Below, one piece after another: positions 7,309 to 14,818 of a stretch of 14,818 nt of DNA. Positions within the stretch are counted from its first letter, which is position 1, and each line of letters opens with the position of its first letter. The translations under genes and the position numbers were made by a program. Origin of the DNA: Nitrospiraceae bacterium (GTDB taxonomy: Bacteria > Nitrospirota > Thermodesulfovibrionia > Thermodesulfovibrionales > UBA1546); the NCBI GenBank assembly GCA_003535475.1, contig DOHC01000087.1:1511-16328 (forward strand), in the 5' to 3' direction. The notes under the pieces were generated by a model. That model saw nothing but the letters and a program-made list of their open reading frames with translations. It was not told the DNA's origin and made no database searches.

Positions 7309-7399
7309 CCCCCAGAAACTCGAACTCAGATGGATAGGCAAGGAGAATCAGCCGGGGCTTGAGCTGCTTTTGGAGTTTGAGAAAAAACTGGGCAGATGA
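7301..7399 (+). pseudogene. 5' remnant of a type III-style DNA methyltransferase (mod)
   Basis: ATG at 7301 opens a 32-codon reading frame that begins MTNPQKLELRWIGKENQPGLE and stops at 7397. Many site-specific adenine methyltransferases of the Mod/type III group begin with a very similar N-terminus of the form KLELTWIGK..RP.LEPRILLEDPEKSY. The fragment then continues LLLEFEKKLGR, a shrunken version of that continuation, and ends. No catalytic motif (DPPY, FxGxG) follows anywhere before the next gene. I read it as the stump of a deleted mod gene; the match is from memory of the family. An alternative is a chance short ORF. Confidence 0.5.
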
Positions 7400-7448
7400 A
7401 TGCATGTTGGAAAACTGAACACCGGGGCTTCTATGAAATGCAAGATGA

Positions 7449-7550
7449 GAAAAATGGGATGTGTCCCTCTGGGCAAAGATAGGGCAATGGCGTGTGAAGC
7501 CTGAGGATTTGGATGAGTTTATAAAGAGCAGATTTAATGTGAAGGAATAA
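7449..7550 (+). pseudogene. 3' remnant of an excisionase/MerR-type helix-turn-helix gene
   Basis: This open stretch has no normal start (an upstream stop lies at 7446) and ends ...AKIGQWRVKPEDLDEFIKSRF then NVKE and stop. The pattern KIG.QWR..PEDLDEFIKSR is the usual C-terminal end of small excisionase-family DNA-binding domains. The expected first helices (VEEVAEYL..S..TVY) are missing; bases 7400-7448 show nothing recognisable in any frame. A GTG at 7461 could still start a 29-residue peptide. It ends 2 nt before the nucleotidyltransferase GTG, and its last codons contain that gene's AAGGA ribosome-binding site. Confidence 0.5.
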
Positions 7551-7552
7551 TT

Positions 7553-8317
7553 GTGACCGCAGACGAATATTTACAATCGTTAATTTCGAAATACCGGGCA
7601 TCGACGGGGCAAGGCAGCCCAGCCTATAGCGCAGGAAATGCAATCTATCCAATCATTCAACAATGGGCTAGAGCACAACTACGAGAAGTTCGTTTTTCTG
7701 GTTCTAATGCAAAAGGAACCGCGATTCGAGGCACGACAGATGTCGATTTGTTTATTTCTCTGAAAGACGGAACCCAAGAGACGCTGAAACAATTATTCGA
7801 TATGCTTTTTAACAAAATGCGTAACAGTGGATATTCTGGTGCACGCAAGCAGAATGTTTCAATTCATGTCAATCATAATGGGATTGACATGGATTTAGTT
7901 CCGGCTGTTCATCTTGGGGGGAATACTGAGGATCATTGGCTATATGTCAATAAGGCCAACCGTGAGAGGACAAAAACAAACGTAAACGATCACGTTGAGC
8001 TTGTTCGTAATTCAGGACGCGTTAACGAGATCATCGTTACAAAAATTTGGCGTAAAAATCATAATTTGGATTTTCCCTCCTTTTATCTTGAACTTGCGGT
8101 AATAGAAGCATTGAAATATAAACGGTCTGGACTTGCGGTTCATTTCTTAGCCGTACTTGATTATCTATCTAATGGGTTTTCCTCGGCACGTTTCGTTGAC
8201 CCAGCCAATACGACCAATATTATTTCTGACGATCTAACATATGTTGAGAAAAGGGCTATCGCTTCGCAGGCTGGACAAAGCAGACGGCAACAATCGTGGG
8301 GCAGTATCGTATGGTAA
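7553..8317 (+). CDS. CD-NTase/OAS-like nucleotidyltransferase
   Basis: The 254-residue protein has the polymerase-beta-type nucleotidyltransferase core: VRFSGSNAKGTAIRGTTDVD with the GS pair at 50-51 and metal-binding D63 and D65, and the third acid most likely D114 in IDMDLVPAV. A helical second domain follows (FPSFYLELAVIEALK at 175-189), then RFVDPANTTNIISDDLTYVEKRAI. This layout is that of OAS/CD-NTase enzymes, which join nucleotides into cyclic or linear second messengers, rather than of short MNT antitoxins. No tRNA-binding tail of a CCA-adding enzyme is visible. GTG at 7553 has AAGGA (7542-7546) 6 nt upstream. All three acids are present, so the enzyme looks active. Its last codons overlap the DUF6602 start by 7 bp, so the two proteins are probably made together. 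The product nucleotide is unknown. Confidence 0.8.
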   Translation: MTADEYLQSLISKYRASTGQGSPAYSAGNAIYPIIQQWARAQLREVRFSGSNAKGTAIRGTTDVDLFISLKDGTQETLKQLFDMLFNKMRNSGYSGARKQNVSIHVNHNGIDMDLVPAVHLGGNTEDHWLYVNKANRERTKTNVNDHVELVRNSGRVNEIIVTKIWRKNHNLDFPSFYLELAVIEALKYKRSGLAVHFLAVLDYLSNGFSSARFVDPANTTNIISDDLTYVEKRAIASQAGQSRRQQSWGSIVW

Positions 8318-9054
8318 AAAGACCGAATAAAATTAATATTCGAGATATTTTTCTTGGTCTACAAAAGCAGATGAAGTCAAAGCTTTCGCTTAACAAGAAA
8401 ATCTTAACTCATCCGGTAGCAAAAGGAGATGCGTCTGAAGCCGAGTGGATTAATATGTTGGCATCCTATCTTCCAAGCCGCTACCGTGCAGATCGTGCTT
8501 TTATTATTGATTACGAAGGAAATGTGAGCGATCAAATTGATATTGTCATTTATGATCGGCACTATTCGCCATTCATCTTAAAACAGGATGGCTCAACATA
8601 TATTCCAGCCGAAAGTGTTTATGCAGTAGTTGAGGTCAAACCGACTTTGAATAAGAAAAATATTGAATACGCGTCTAAGAAAGCAAATTCTGCACGTATA
8701 TTAAGACGAACAACTGCAACGATAGTTCATGCTGGAGGCAGGATAGAGAAACCGAAAAAGCCGTTTTTTATCCTTGCCGGCATTTTAACGATAGATGGTT
8801 ATTTATCAGATAGCTTAAAAAATAATCTGGATAAAGCAAAGAAGGACGATTTTTTACATTTCGGTTGCTCTCTTCAAGATGGATCTTTCTGGTTTAAGAA
8901 ATGCAGGGGAAACAAATATTCTTTTGAAAGAAGCGCGAAAAAAGAGGAATCATTGATATTCTTTTTTCTCAATTTACTTTCTGAACTTCAACAACTGGGA
9001 ACTGTCCCAGCGATTGATTTGAAGGCTTATATTAAGTCGTTCAAAAGAAAATAG
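8311..9054 (+). CDS. DUF6602 protein with PD-(D/E)XK-nuclease-like residues
   Basis: The 247-residue product matches DUF6602 as I recall it: a leading helix, then THPVAKGDASEAEW, a short LPSRYR turn, SDQIDIVIYDR and ESVYAVVEVKPTL. E43, D77 and E108-x-K110 sit in the order and strand context of a PD-(D/E)XK nuclease active site (acid in helix 1, D in the second strand, ExK in the third), so a nuclease role is a reasonable inference, not a known fact. The C-terminal 100 residues (after AGGRIEKPKK) match no ligand-binding domain I recognise. I chose ATG at 8311, which overlaps the upstream TAA (ATGGTAA); an in-frame GTG at 8296 is possible. hsdM begins 8 bp after its stop. Confidence 0.75.
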   Translation: MVKRPNKINIRDIFLGLQKQMKSKLSLNKKILTHPVAKGDASEAEWINMLASYLPSRYRADRAFIIDYEGNVSDQIDIVIYDRHYSPFILKQDGSTYIPAESVYAVVEVKPTLNKKNIEYASKKANSARILRRTTATIVHAGGRIEKPKKPFFILAGILTIDGYLSDSLKNNLDKAKKDDFLHFGCSLQDGSFWFKKCRGNKYSFERSAKKEESLIFFFLNLLSELQQLGTVPAIDLKAYIKSFKRK

Positions 9055-9062
9055 GGGATTAT

Positions 9063-10589
9063 ATGCTCGATATAAAAACACTTGAGTCATGGTTGTGGAA
9101 TGCGGCGTGCAGTATTCGCGGGGCGGTGGACGCGCCGAAGTTTAAGGACTACATTTTGCCGCTTATTTTTGTAAAGCGCATCTCCGACGTCTTTGAAGAT
9201 GAGCTTACATGTTTAAGCGATGAGTTCGGAGATGAAAAGATCGCTCATGATTTAGCACAAAAGGATCATAAGCTTGTCCGCTTTTTTATTCCACGTTCTT
9301 CAACATGGCCTGAGATACGTAAGAAAACAAAAAATATCGGGCAGGAGATAACCGACGCCATCCGCGCGATTGCCAAAGAAAATCCAAAATTGCAGGGTGT
9401 AATTGATATCGTTGATTTCAACGCCAAGGTAAGCGGACAGCGTATTATTGATGATGGAAAATTGAGCCAGCTTATTGAAGTTATCAGCCGTCACCGTATC
9501 GGGTTAAACGACACCGAGCCGGACATACTCGGCAGGGCGTATGAATATCTTTTGCGAAAATTCGCTGAAGGCCAAGGCCAGAGCGCGGGCGAGTTTTATA
9601 CTCCCAAAGAAGTGGGCTGGGTGATGGCGTATTGCCTTGACCCTAAGCAGGGGCAGGAGGTGTATGACCCGGCATGCGGTTCTGGCGGTCTTCTTGTTAA
9701 ATGCCAGCTTGCTTTAAAAGAAAAAGAAAAGAAAATTTCAAAACCGCTTCATCTTTACGGGCAGGAACAGAATCATGTTACCTACGCTATGGCCAAGATG
9801 AATATGTTTATTCATGACATGGAGGGTGATGTTGCCATCGGAGATACGCTAACAAGCCCTAAGTTTCTTGATGGAAGCGCGCTTAAAAAATTTGACCTTG
9901 TGATTGCCAATCCTATGTGGAATCAGGACGGTTATGACACGCAGTTTTATGAAGGGGATACATTTAACCGTTTTGAATGCGGTTATCCTCCGGCCGGTTC
10001 CGCCGACTGGGGCTGGGTTCAGCATATGTTCATGTCTCTCAGCAATAATGGCCGCGCGGCTGTGGTCCTTGATACAGGCGCAGTTGCCCGCGGCTCAGGC
10101 AATCAGGGCTCAAACCGCGAAAAAGATATCCGCAAGAAATTCGTGGATAATGACTGGATCGAATCTGTTTTACTTTTACCGGGAAATCTTTTTTACAATA
10201 CATCCTCACCGGGGATTGTGCTTTTCCTGAATAAGAACAAGCCTAAGGAAAAGAAAAACAAGATCATGCTTATAAACGCCTCGCTTGAATTTGAAAAAGG
10301 CAGGCCAAAGAATTTTATACCTGATGACAAAATTAAAAAGATAGCCAAGGCATTTCACGGCTGGAAGGATATTGAGAAATTCGTCAAGATCGTCACGAAA
10401 GACGAAGCGATTGCAAGCGATTATAACTTAAGTCCTTCGCGCTATGTCGGAAATGGGCAAGATGAAGAATACCGGGATGTGAATGAAGTTCTTATCGAGC
10501 TTTCCGAACTTGAGCAGGATCGCGCCAAGATGGACAAAGAGCTTAACTTAATCTTGAAGAAGATTGGATACAAAGGGTTTTTAAGGTGA
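9063..10589 (+). CDS. hsdM: Type I restriction-modification system, DNA methyltransferase subunit HsdM
   Basis: HsdM transfers methyl groups from S-adenosylmethionine to adenine N6 in the sequence chosen by HsdS; the M2S complex methylates and, with HsdR, restricts. The 508-residue protein has the N-terminal helical HsdM domain (LESWLWNAACSIRGAVDAPKFKDYILPLIFVKRISD), GEFYTPKEVGWVM before the fold, SAM-binding motif I DPACGSGGLL at 202-211, GQEQN, and catalytic motif IV as IANPMW (283-286). NPMW replaces the commoner NPPF/Y, but it is a known variant in this branch and keeps the essential N-P-x-aromatic pattern. The C-terminal helices that hold HsdS are present. GGGGAT precedes ATG. The stop overlaps the hsdS start by one base (TGATG). 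Confidence 0.95.
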   Translation: MLDIKTLESWLWNAACSIRGAVDAPKFKDYILPLIFVKRISDVFEDELTCLSDEFGDEKIAHDLAQKDHKLVRFFIPRSSTWPEIRKKTKNIGQEITDAIRAIAKENPKLQGVIDIVDFNAKVSGQRIIDDGKLSQLIEVISRHRIGLNDTEPDILGRAYEYLLRKFAEGQGQSAGEFYTPKEVGWVMAYCLDPKQGQEVYDPACGSGGLLVKCQLALKEKEKKISKPLHLYGQEQNHVTYAMAKMNMFIHDMEGDVAIGDTLTSPKFLDGSALKKFDLVIANPMWNQDGYDTQFYEGDTFNRFECGYPPAGSADWGWVQHMFMSLSNNGRAAVVLDTGAVARGSGNQGSNREKDIRKKFVDNDWIESVLLLPGNLFYNTSSPGIVLFLNKNKPKEKKNKIMLINASLEFEKGRPKNFIPDDKIKKIAKAFHGWKDIEKFVKIVTKDEAIASDYNLSPSRYVGNGQDEEYRDVNEVLIELSELEQDRAKMDKELNLILKKIGYKGFLR

Positions 10590-11872
10590 TGGAAAAAAAT
10601 AAATCAACAGTTTTTGATTTAAATGTTGAGAATATCCCCGATGATTGGGGTATTGTTTCCTTGAAAGCTATTGATCTTGGTGGAAAAGAGAACATCGACC
10701 CTAGGGCATATCCGGGAGATGATTTTGAGTATTACAGTATACCGGCATATCAAGAAGGGGGAAAACCGGTAATAGAGAAAGGGAAAAACATTCTAAGTCA
10801 AAAGATAATCGTACAAAACGATTCGGTGTTATTTGGAAAACTGAACCCACGAGTTGAAAAAGTATGGCATGTTCAATCAGAAACTGGTTATAAGAAAATT
10901 GCATCCACAGAATTTATCCCTATTTATCCTGATCAAGAAAAGATATTTCCACGTTATTTGTATTATGTTGAGTGGTCAAAATTTGTAATGCCCAAGGCCA
11001 AAACTTTGGTTACTGGATCAACGCCGAGCAGGCAAAGAGTTGATCCAACATCGTTTTTTAAAATTAAAATTCCTTTACCGTCACGTACAGAGCAAGTGCG
11101 AATTGCATTTATTCTCTCCAAGCTCCAGCAAGCCATTGAACAGCAGGAACAAATCATCACCAAAACCAAAGAGCTTAAGCGGTCGCTGATGCACTGGCTT
11201 TTCACCTATGGCTTGTGGGGCGAGGAGTTGAAGGAGACGGAGATTGGCTTGATACCGAAGAGCTGGGAAATAGTTGAAGTTGATACTCTAGGGGAAATCA
11301 TAACTGGAACAACGCCCCCAACAAAAAATAAAGAATATTATAAAGGCGGTGGTTTTCAGTTTATTTCCCCCGTAGATCTAGGCGATACAAAGTATGTTTA
11401 TAAAACTGAAAAAGAGATTAGCTCAGAGGGATTAAGGGTTTCAAGGATTCTACCCAAAGATGCTGTTTTGGTAGTATGTATTGGGTCCACTACTGGAAAA
11501 GTTGGTTTAACATTTAAAGATAAAAGCACCACTAATCAACAAATTAATACAATTATTTGTAGGAAGGAATTTAATCCCCATTTTATTTATTATCTTTTAG
11601 ATTTTAAGAGTGATTACATACGTTCTTTATCAACACCTAGTCCTGTTCCTATATTAAGTAAGGGAAAGTTTCAGAGGGCAGTGATTCCTATGATTAAGAA
11701 TAAACAAGAACAAGATAAGATCGCTGAAATCCTATCCGCAATCGATGAAAAAATAGAAAAGGCAAAGTATCGTAAACAAACCCTTCAATCCCTTTTCAAA
11801 ACCATGCTCAACCAACTCATGACCGGTAAAGTCCGGGTTAAAGATATTGATTTCGGAGAAATAAATGTCTGA
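10589..11872 (+). CDS. hsdS: Type I restriction-modification system, specificity subunit HsdS
   Basis: HsdS selects the bipartite DNA target. The 427-residue protein has two target-recognition domains (about 15-165 and 222-370), each followed by a long conserved helix: EQVRIAFILSKLQQAIEQQEQIITKTKELKRSL-type at 168-205 and EQDKIAEILSAIDEKIEKAKYRKQTLQSL-type at 374-402. The second helix is a diverged copy of the first, the usual circular half-repeat of HsdS. Each recognition domain ends its first part in VTGSTPSR- or STPSPVPILS-like loops. ATG at 10589 overlaps the hsdM stop; a GTG at 10586 would add one residue. The recognition domains are much richer in AT than the helices, consistent with exchange of specificity domains. 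The target sequence cannot be predicted by eye. Confidence 0.93.
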   Translation: MEKNKSTVFDLNVENIPDDWGIVSLKAIDLGGKENIDPRAYPGDDFEYYSIPAYQEGGKPVIEKGKNILSQKIIVQNDSVLFGKLNPRVEKVWHVQSETGYKKIASTEFIPIYPDQEKIFPRYLYYVEWSKFVMPKAKTLVTGSTPSRQRVDPTSFFKIKIPLPSRTEQVRIAFILSKLQQAIEQQEQIITKTKELKRSLMHWLFTYGLWGEELKETEIGLIPKSWEIVEVDTLGEIITGTTPPTKNKEYYKGGGFQFISPVDLGDTKYVYKTEKEISSEGLRVSRILPKDAVLVVCIGSTTGKVGLTFKDKSTTNQQINTIICRKEFNPHFIYYLLDFKSDYIRSLSTPSPVPILSKGKFQRAVIPMIKNKQEQDKIAEILSAIDEKIEKAKYRKQTLQSLFKTMLNQLMTGKVRVKDIDFGEINV

Positions 11873-14780
11873 ACAAAGCGCTGTACAAAATCCGTTAATC
11901 AAATACGTTTCTGAAAAACAAATCGGCTGGGAGTATGTGAACCGCGATAAGGCGGTAGAACTTCGACGCGGTGAAACAGGCTTTTTCTTCTACGATTTGC
12001 TTAAAGAGCAGCTTGTGAAACTTAATTCCAGCATTGTGGATGAAACCAAAGCGGATAGTATTATCAAGGATTTGGAGAATGTCCGCTCAAGCATTGAGGG
12101 TAATAGCGACGTTTTGCGTTATCTGAAAGGTGAGAAGAGTGTTTATTATGAGCGAGAGAATCGCGAGGTCAATATCAAGTTGATTGATTTTGAGAATGTC
12201 ACAAATAACAGATTCCACGTTACGGACGAGTGGCAGTATACCAACGGCACTCACACAAACCGGGGCGATGTAATCCTGCTTATTAATGGGATTCCGGTGA
12301 TTATCGTAGAGACAAAAGGCGCGCATAAAAAAGAAGGCATTGCCGAAGGAGTCGATCAGATCCGTAGGTATCACCGTGACACACCTGAGTTTATGACGCA
12401 CAATCAGATTTTTGACGTTACGCATATGCTTGATTTTTACTATGGGGTGACGTGGAATTTAGATAGGAAAGGACTTTTTAACTGGAAAGACATTGACCCC
12501 GTAGGAAAATATTCCAACGGGGCAGGAAAAGGCAATTTTGAGAAGAAGGTTAAAACGTTTTTTAACCGGAATAGAATTTTAAAATTTATCAAGGATTACA
12601 TTGTCTTTTTCCGTAAGGATGACGTTCTTTTTAAGATTATCTTGCGTCAGCACCAGACCCGGGCGGTTGAAAAGGTTATTGAACGGGCAAGGGATAAGGT
12701 AAAACGTACCGGCCTTATTTGGCACACCCAAGGTTCGGGAAAAACCTTTACCATGATTGTGGCGGCTGAGAAGATTTTGAAAGAACCGCTTTTTGAAAAA
12801 CCTACCGTTATTATGCTGGTTGACCGCAACGAGCTTGAGAGCCAGCTTTTCCGCAATCTTGATGCCTATGGATTTAAAGACGGCGAAGGTATGGAAATTA
12901 CCGACTCCAAGAAGGATTTAGAAAAACTTCTTGCCTCAAATTACCGCGGGCTTATTATTTCCATGATTCATAAGTTTGAGCATATGAAGAAAAATATTAA
13001 TACGCGGGAAAATATTTTCGTTTTGGTTGACGAAGCCCACAGAACAACCAGCGGTGATTTGGGAAATTACTTGGTGGCCGCGATTCCTAACGCGACCTAT
13101 TTCGGCTTTACCGGCACGCCCGTTGACAAAATTCTTTACGGCCGGGGAACGTTCAAGGTATTTGGCAAAGACGATGAGAAGGGCTATCTTGATAAATATA
13201 CGATTGCCGAATCCATAGAAGACGGCACGACCGTGCCGTTGCATTATATGCTTGCGCCAAGTGAGATTCGCGTGCCTCAGGAGATGCTGGAGAAAGAATT
13301 TTACGCGTTTATGGAGCAGGAAGGCGTGACTGACATTGATGAGCTTAATAAACTGCTTGAGCGGTCAGTCAATTTGCGAAATTTTCTCAAGTCCGATGAG
13401 CGTGTGCAAAAAGTAGCTGAATTTGTTGCCAATCATTACCGTGAAAATGTCGAGCCTATGGGTTATAAGGCTTTTTTTGTGGGTGTGGATCGCGAAGCAT
13501 GTGCGCTATATAAGAAAGAGCTTGATAAGCATTTGCCTTCAGAATACTCCACCGTTGTTTATTCAAAAGGCCATAACGATACAGACATGCTTACGCAACA
13601 TTATTTAAACGAAGATGAAGAAAAACGGCTTAAGGGTAAAATCTTCCCGAAGAAAGAAACGCTTCCAAAAATTCTTATTGTGACGGATAAGCTTTTGACC
13701 GGTTACGACGCACCCATTCTTTATTGCATGTACCTTGATAAGCCGATGAAGGATCACACGCTATTGCAGGCAATCGCCCGGGTTAACAGGCCTTATGAGG
13801 ATGATGAAGGGTTGAAAAAGCCGTCTGGTTTTGTTCTCGATTTTGTGGGGATATTTGAAAAGCTTGAGAAGGCATTGGCGTTTGATTCGGATGTGGTCGG
13901 AAGCGTTATTCAGAATATCAGCGTGTTAAAAGAAGCGTTTATTTCGCTTATTACTAATAATGCCAAAGAATACGAGCGTTTTATTCAAGGCCGGATGGAC
14001 GACAAGGTGATTGAGCAAGCAGTTGAGTATTTTACGGATAAAGACAAGCGCGAGGCCTTTTATAAGTTCTACAAGCAGCTTGAGATGCTGTATGAGATCA
14101 TTTCGCCTGATAAAGACCTCAGGGATTATATGGATAAGTATCTGAAGCTATCGTCCTTATATACGATTATCCGTAATGCTTTCTCCAAGAGGGTTGTAGT
14201 GGATAAGGAGCTCATGCGAAAAACTCAGATACTTGTCCGTAAAGCGGTTGAGAATTATGACATACCTAAGCCATATAAGATTTATGAGATTAAAGAAGAC
14301 ACGTTGCAGGCATTGAAAAAGGACGATGATTCGGATAACACAAAAGTTATTAACTTACGAAAGAGTATTGAGAAGTTTGTGTTGGATAGCGAGGATTCGC
14401 TTCCTTATTTGATTTCCATTGGTGAGCGGGCTGAGGTGGTTGTCGAGTTATATGACGACCGTCAAATCTCTACTCAGGAAGCTTTATCTCGGCTTGATGA
14501 GGTTATCGAAGAGATTAATCAGGCTAAAAAGGAACAGGCTGAGAAAAATTTTGACGCTCAGAAATTCACCGTGTATTGGATCCTTAAAAAAGAAGAGATA
14601 GAAAATGCTGATGGGTTAGCGGTGCAGATCGACGGCGCGTTTAGCCAAAACCCTCACTGGCGGGAGAACGCTAAAGAAGCGCGGGAGTTGACCGCGAGTT
14701 TATATAAGATTCTTCTTAAAGTGGTGGATAAAGACAAAGCGGTCGCGCTTGTCGATAAAATATTAAAAATCGGGAGATAG
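11865..14780 (+). CDS. hsdR: Type I restriction-modification system, restriction (motor and nuclease) subunit HsdR
   Basis: HsdR pumps DNA using ATP and cuts it at a distance from unmethylated sites. The 971-residue protein is intact. The N-terminal RecB-like nuclease carries D135, E149 and K151 (NRGDVILLINGIPVIIVETKG) and the Q165/Y169 motif QIRRY. Superfamily 2 helicase motifs follow: Walker A TQGSGKT (288-294), DEAH box VDEAHR (388-393), TGTP (416-419), motif V IVTDKLLTGYDAP (605-617) and motif VI QAIARVNRPY (635-644). A C-terminal helical region that binds the methylase follows. All catalytic residues are present, so the system looks able to restrict. ATG at 11865 overlaps the hsdS stop by 8 bp, with GGAG about 7 nt upstream. 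Confidence 0.95.
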   Translation: MSEQSAVQNPLIKYVSEKQIGWEYVNRDKAVELRRGETGFFFYDLLKEQLVKLNSSIVDETKADSIIKDLENVRSSIEGNSDVLRYLKGEKSVYYERENREVNIKLIDFENVTNNRFHVTDEWQYTNGTHTNRGDVILLINGIPVIIVETKGAHKKEGIAEGVDQIRRYHRDTPEFMTHNQIFDVTHMLDFYYGVTWNLDRKGLFNWKDIDPVGKYSNGAGKGNFEKKVKTFFNRNRILKFIKDYIVFFRKDDVLFKIILRQHQTRAVEKVIERARDKVKRTGLIWHTQGSGKTFTMIVAAEKILKEPLFEKPTVIMLVDRNELESQLFRNLDAYGFKDGEGMEITDSKKDLEKLLASNYRGLIISMIHKFEHMKKNINTRENIFVLVDEAHRTTSGDLGNYLVAAIPNATYFGFTGTPVDKILYGRGTFKVFGKDDEKGYLDKYTIAESIEDGTTVPLHYMLAPSEIRVPQEMLEKEFYAFMEQEGVTDIDELNKLLERSVNLRNFLKSDERVQKVAEFVANHYRENVEPMGYKAFFVGVDREACALYKKELDKHLPSEYSTVVYSKGHNDTDMLTQHYLNEDEEKRLKGKIFPKKETLPKILIVTDKLLTGYDAPILYCMYLDKPMKDHTLLQAIARVNRPYEDDEGLKKPSGFVLDFVGIFEKLEKALAFDSDVVGSVIQNISVLKEAFISLITNNAKEYERFIQGRMDDKVIEQAVEYFTDKDKREAFYKFYKQLEMLYEIISPDKDLRDYMDKYLKLSSLYTIIRNAFSKRVVVDKELMRKTQILVRKAVENYDIPKPYKIYEIKEDTLQALKKDDDSDNTKVINLRKSIEKFVLDSEDSLPYLISIGERAEVVVELYDDRQISTQEALSRLDEVIEEINQAKKEQAEKNFDAQKFTVYWILKKEEIENADGLAVQIDGAFSQNPHWRENAKEARELTASLYKILLKVVDKDKAVALVDKILKIGR

Positions 14781-14798
14781 TTCATATCAGGTCTTTTG

Positions 14799-14818
14799 AT
14801 GAATGATAGCAAGATTGA
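14799..14818 (+). CDS. Possible start of the next gene (edge fragment)
   Basis: ATG at 14799 opens MNDSKI and runs off the right edge, 18 bp after hsdR. A CAGG element (14788-14792) lies a few bases upstream. Too short to identify; it would fit a sixth gene in the same operon. Confidence 0.22.

Noticed and set aside
7062..7552. tRNA gene or attachment site at the edge of the accessory region
   Set aside because: No cloverleaf, T-loop sequence or direct repeat could be found by eye, and no integrase gene is present in the window.
7553..8317. CCA-adding enzyme or MNT-type antitoxin identity for the nucleotidyltransferase
   Set aside because: The length and the second helical domain with the DPANTTN segment fit OAS/CD-NTase enzymes better; MNT proteins are much shorter, and no HEPN partner is next to it.
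8296..9054. GTG at 8296 as the start of the DUF6602 gene
   Set aside because: ATG at 8311 gives the usual short overlap with the upstream stop (ATGGTAA) and has the GGGG stretch at a proper distance upstream; the GTG start would place those bases inside the gene.
9909..9920. NPMW in HsdM as an inactivating change of the catalytic motif
   Set aside because: The essential Asn, the first Pro and the aromatic residue are kept, and this variant occurs in intact type I methylases, so loss of activity is not supported.

Overview
The window has two halves. Positions 1 to about 7060 hold housekeeping genes of a mid-GC Gram-negative-type bacterium; positions 7160 to 14780 hold a defence-type accessory region. 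The gene set, the coding style and the AACTTTC-type heptamer repeats resemble Nitrospirota (Thermodesulfovibrio-like) or deltaproteobacterial metagenome genomes. That placement is a weak inference, since no rRNA or lineage-specific marker is present.

Housekeeping half: on the minus strand, a YggS/PLPBP-family PLP-homeostasis gene is translationally coupled to proC, which runs off the left edge. A 37-bp divergent spacer separates yggS from rnc (RNase III) on the plus strand. Then come a nitroreductase-family flavoprotein, a secreted FlgO/CsgG-like protein with ten TPRs, a palindromic REP/MITE-like repeat, a class I aspartate/aromatic aminotransferase, a DUF151 bifunctional-nuclease-family protein, and recO. 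Tandem AACTTTN heptamers occur in proC, in yggS and in the spacer before recO. In that spacer they form one arm of a long imperfect hairpin.

Accessory half: just after recO, 7062-7552 has no intact large gene. It holds one small ORF with a strong ribosome-binding site, what looks like the 5' stump of a type III-style DNA methyltransferase (mod), and the 3' tail of an excisionase-like HTH gene. This reads as the scar of an older defence or mobile module. Then come five closely packed genes: a CD-NTase/OAS-like nucleotidyltransferase, a DUF6602 protein with PD-(D/E)XK-nuclease-like residues, and hsdM, hsdS and hsdR of a complete type I restriction-modification system. Overlaps of 7, 1 and 8 bp and one 8-bp gap suggest one transcription unit.

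The most interesting item is the nucleotidyltransferase plus DUF6602 pair at the head of the hsd operon. It has the form of a two-gene signal-enzyme plus nuclease-effector (or toxin/antitoxin-like) module, but it lacks the usual CBASS accessory genes and any recognisable cyclic-nucleotide sensor domain. Its function is inferred, not shown.
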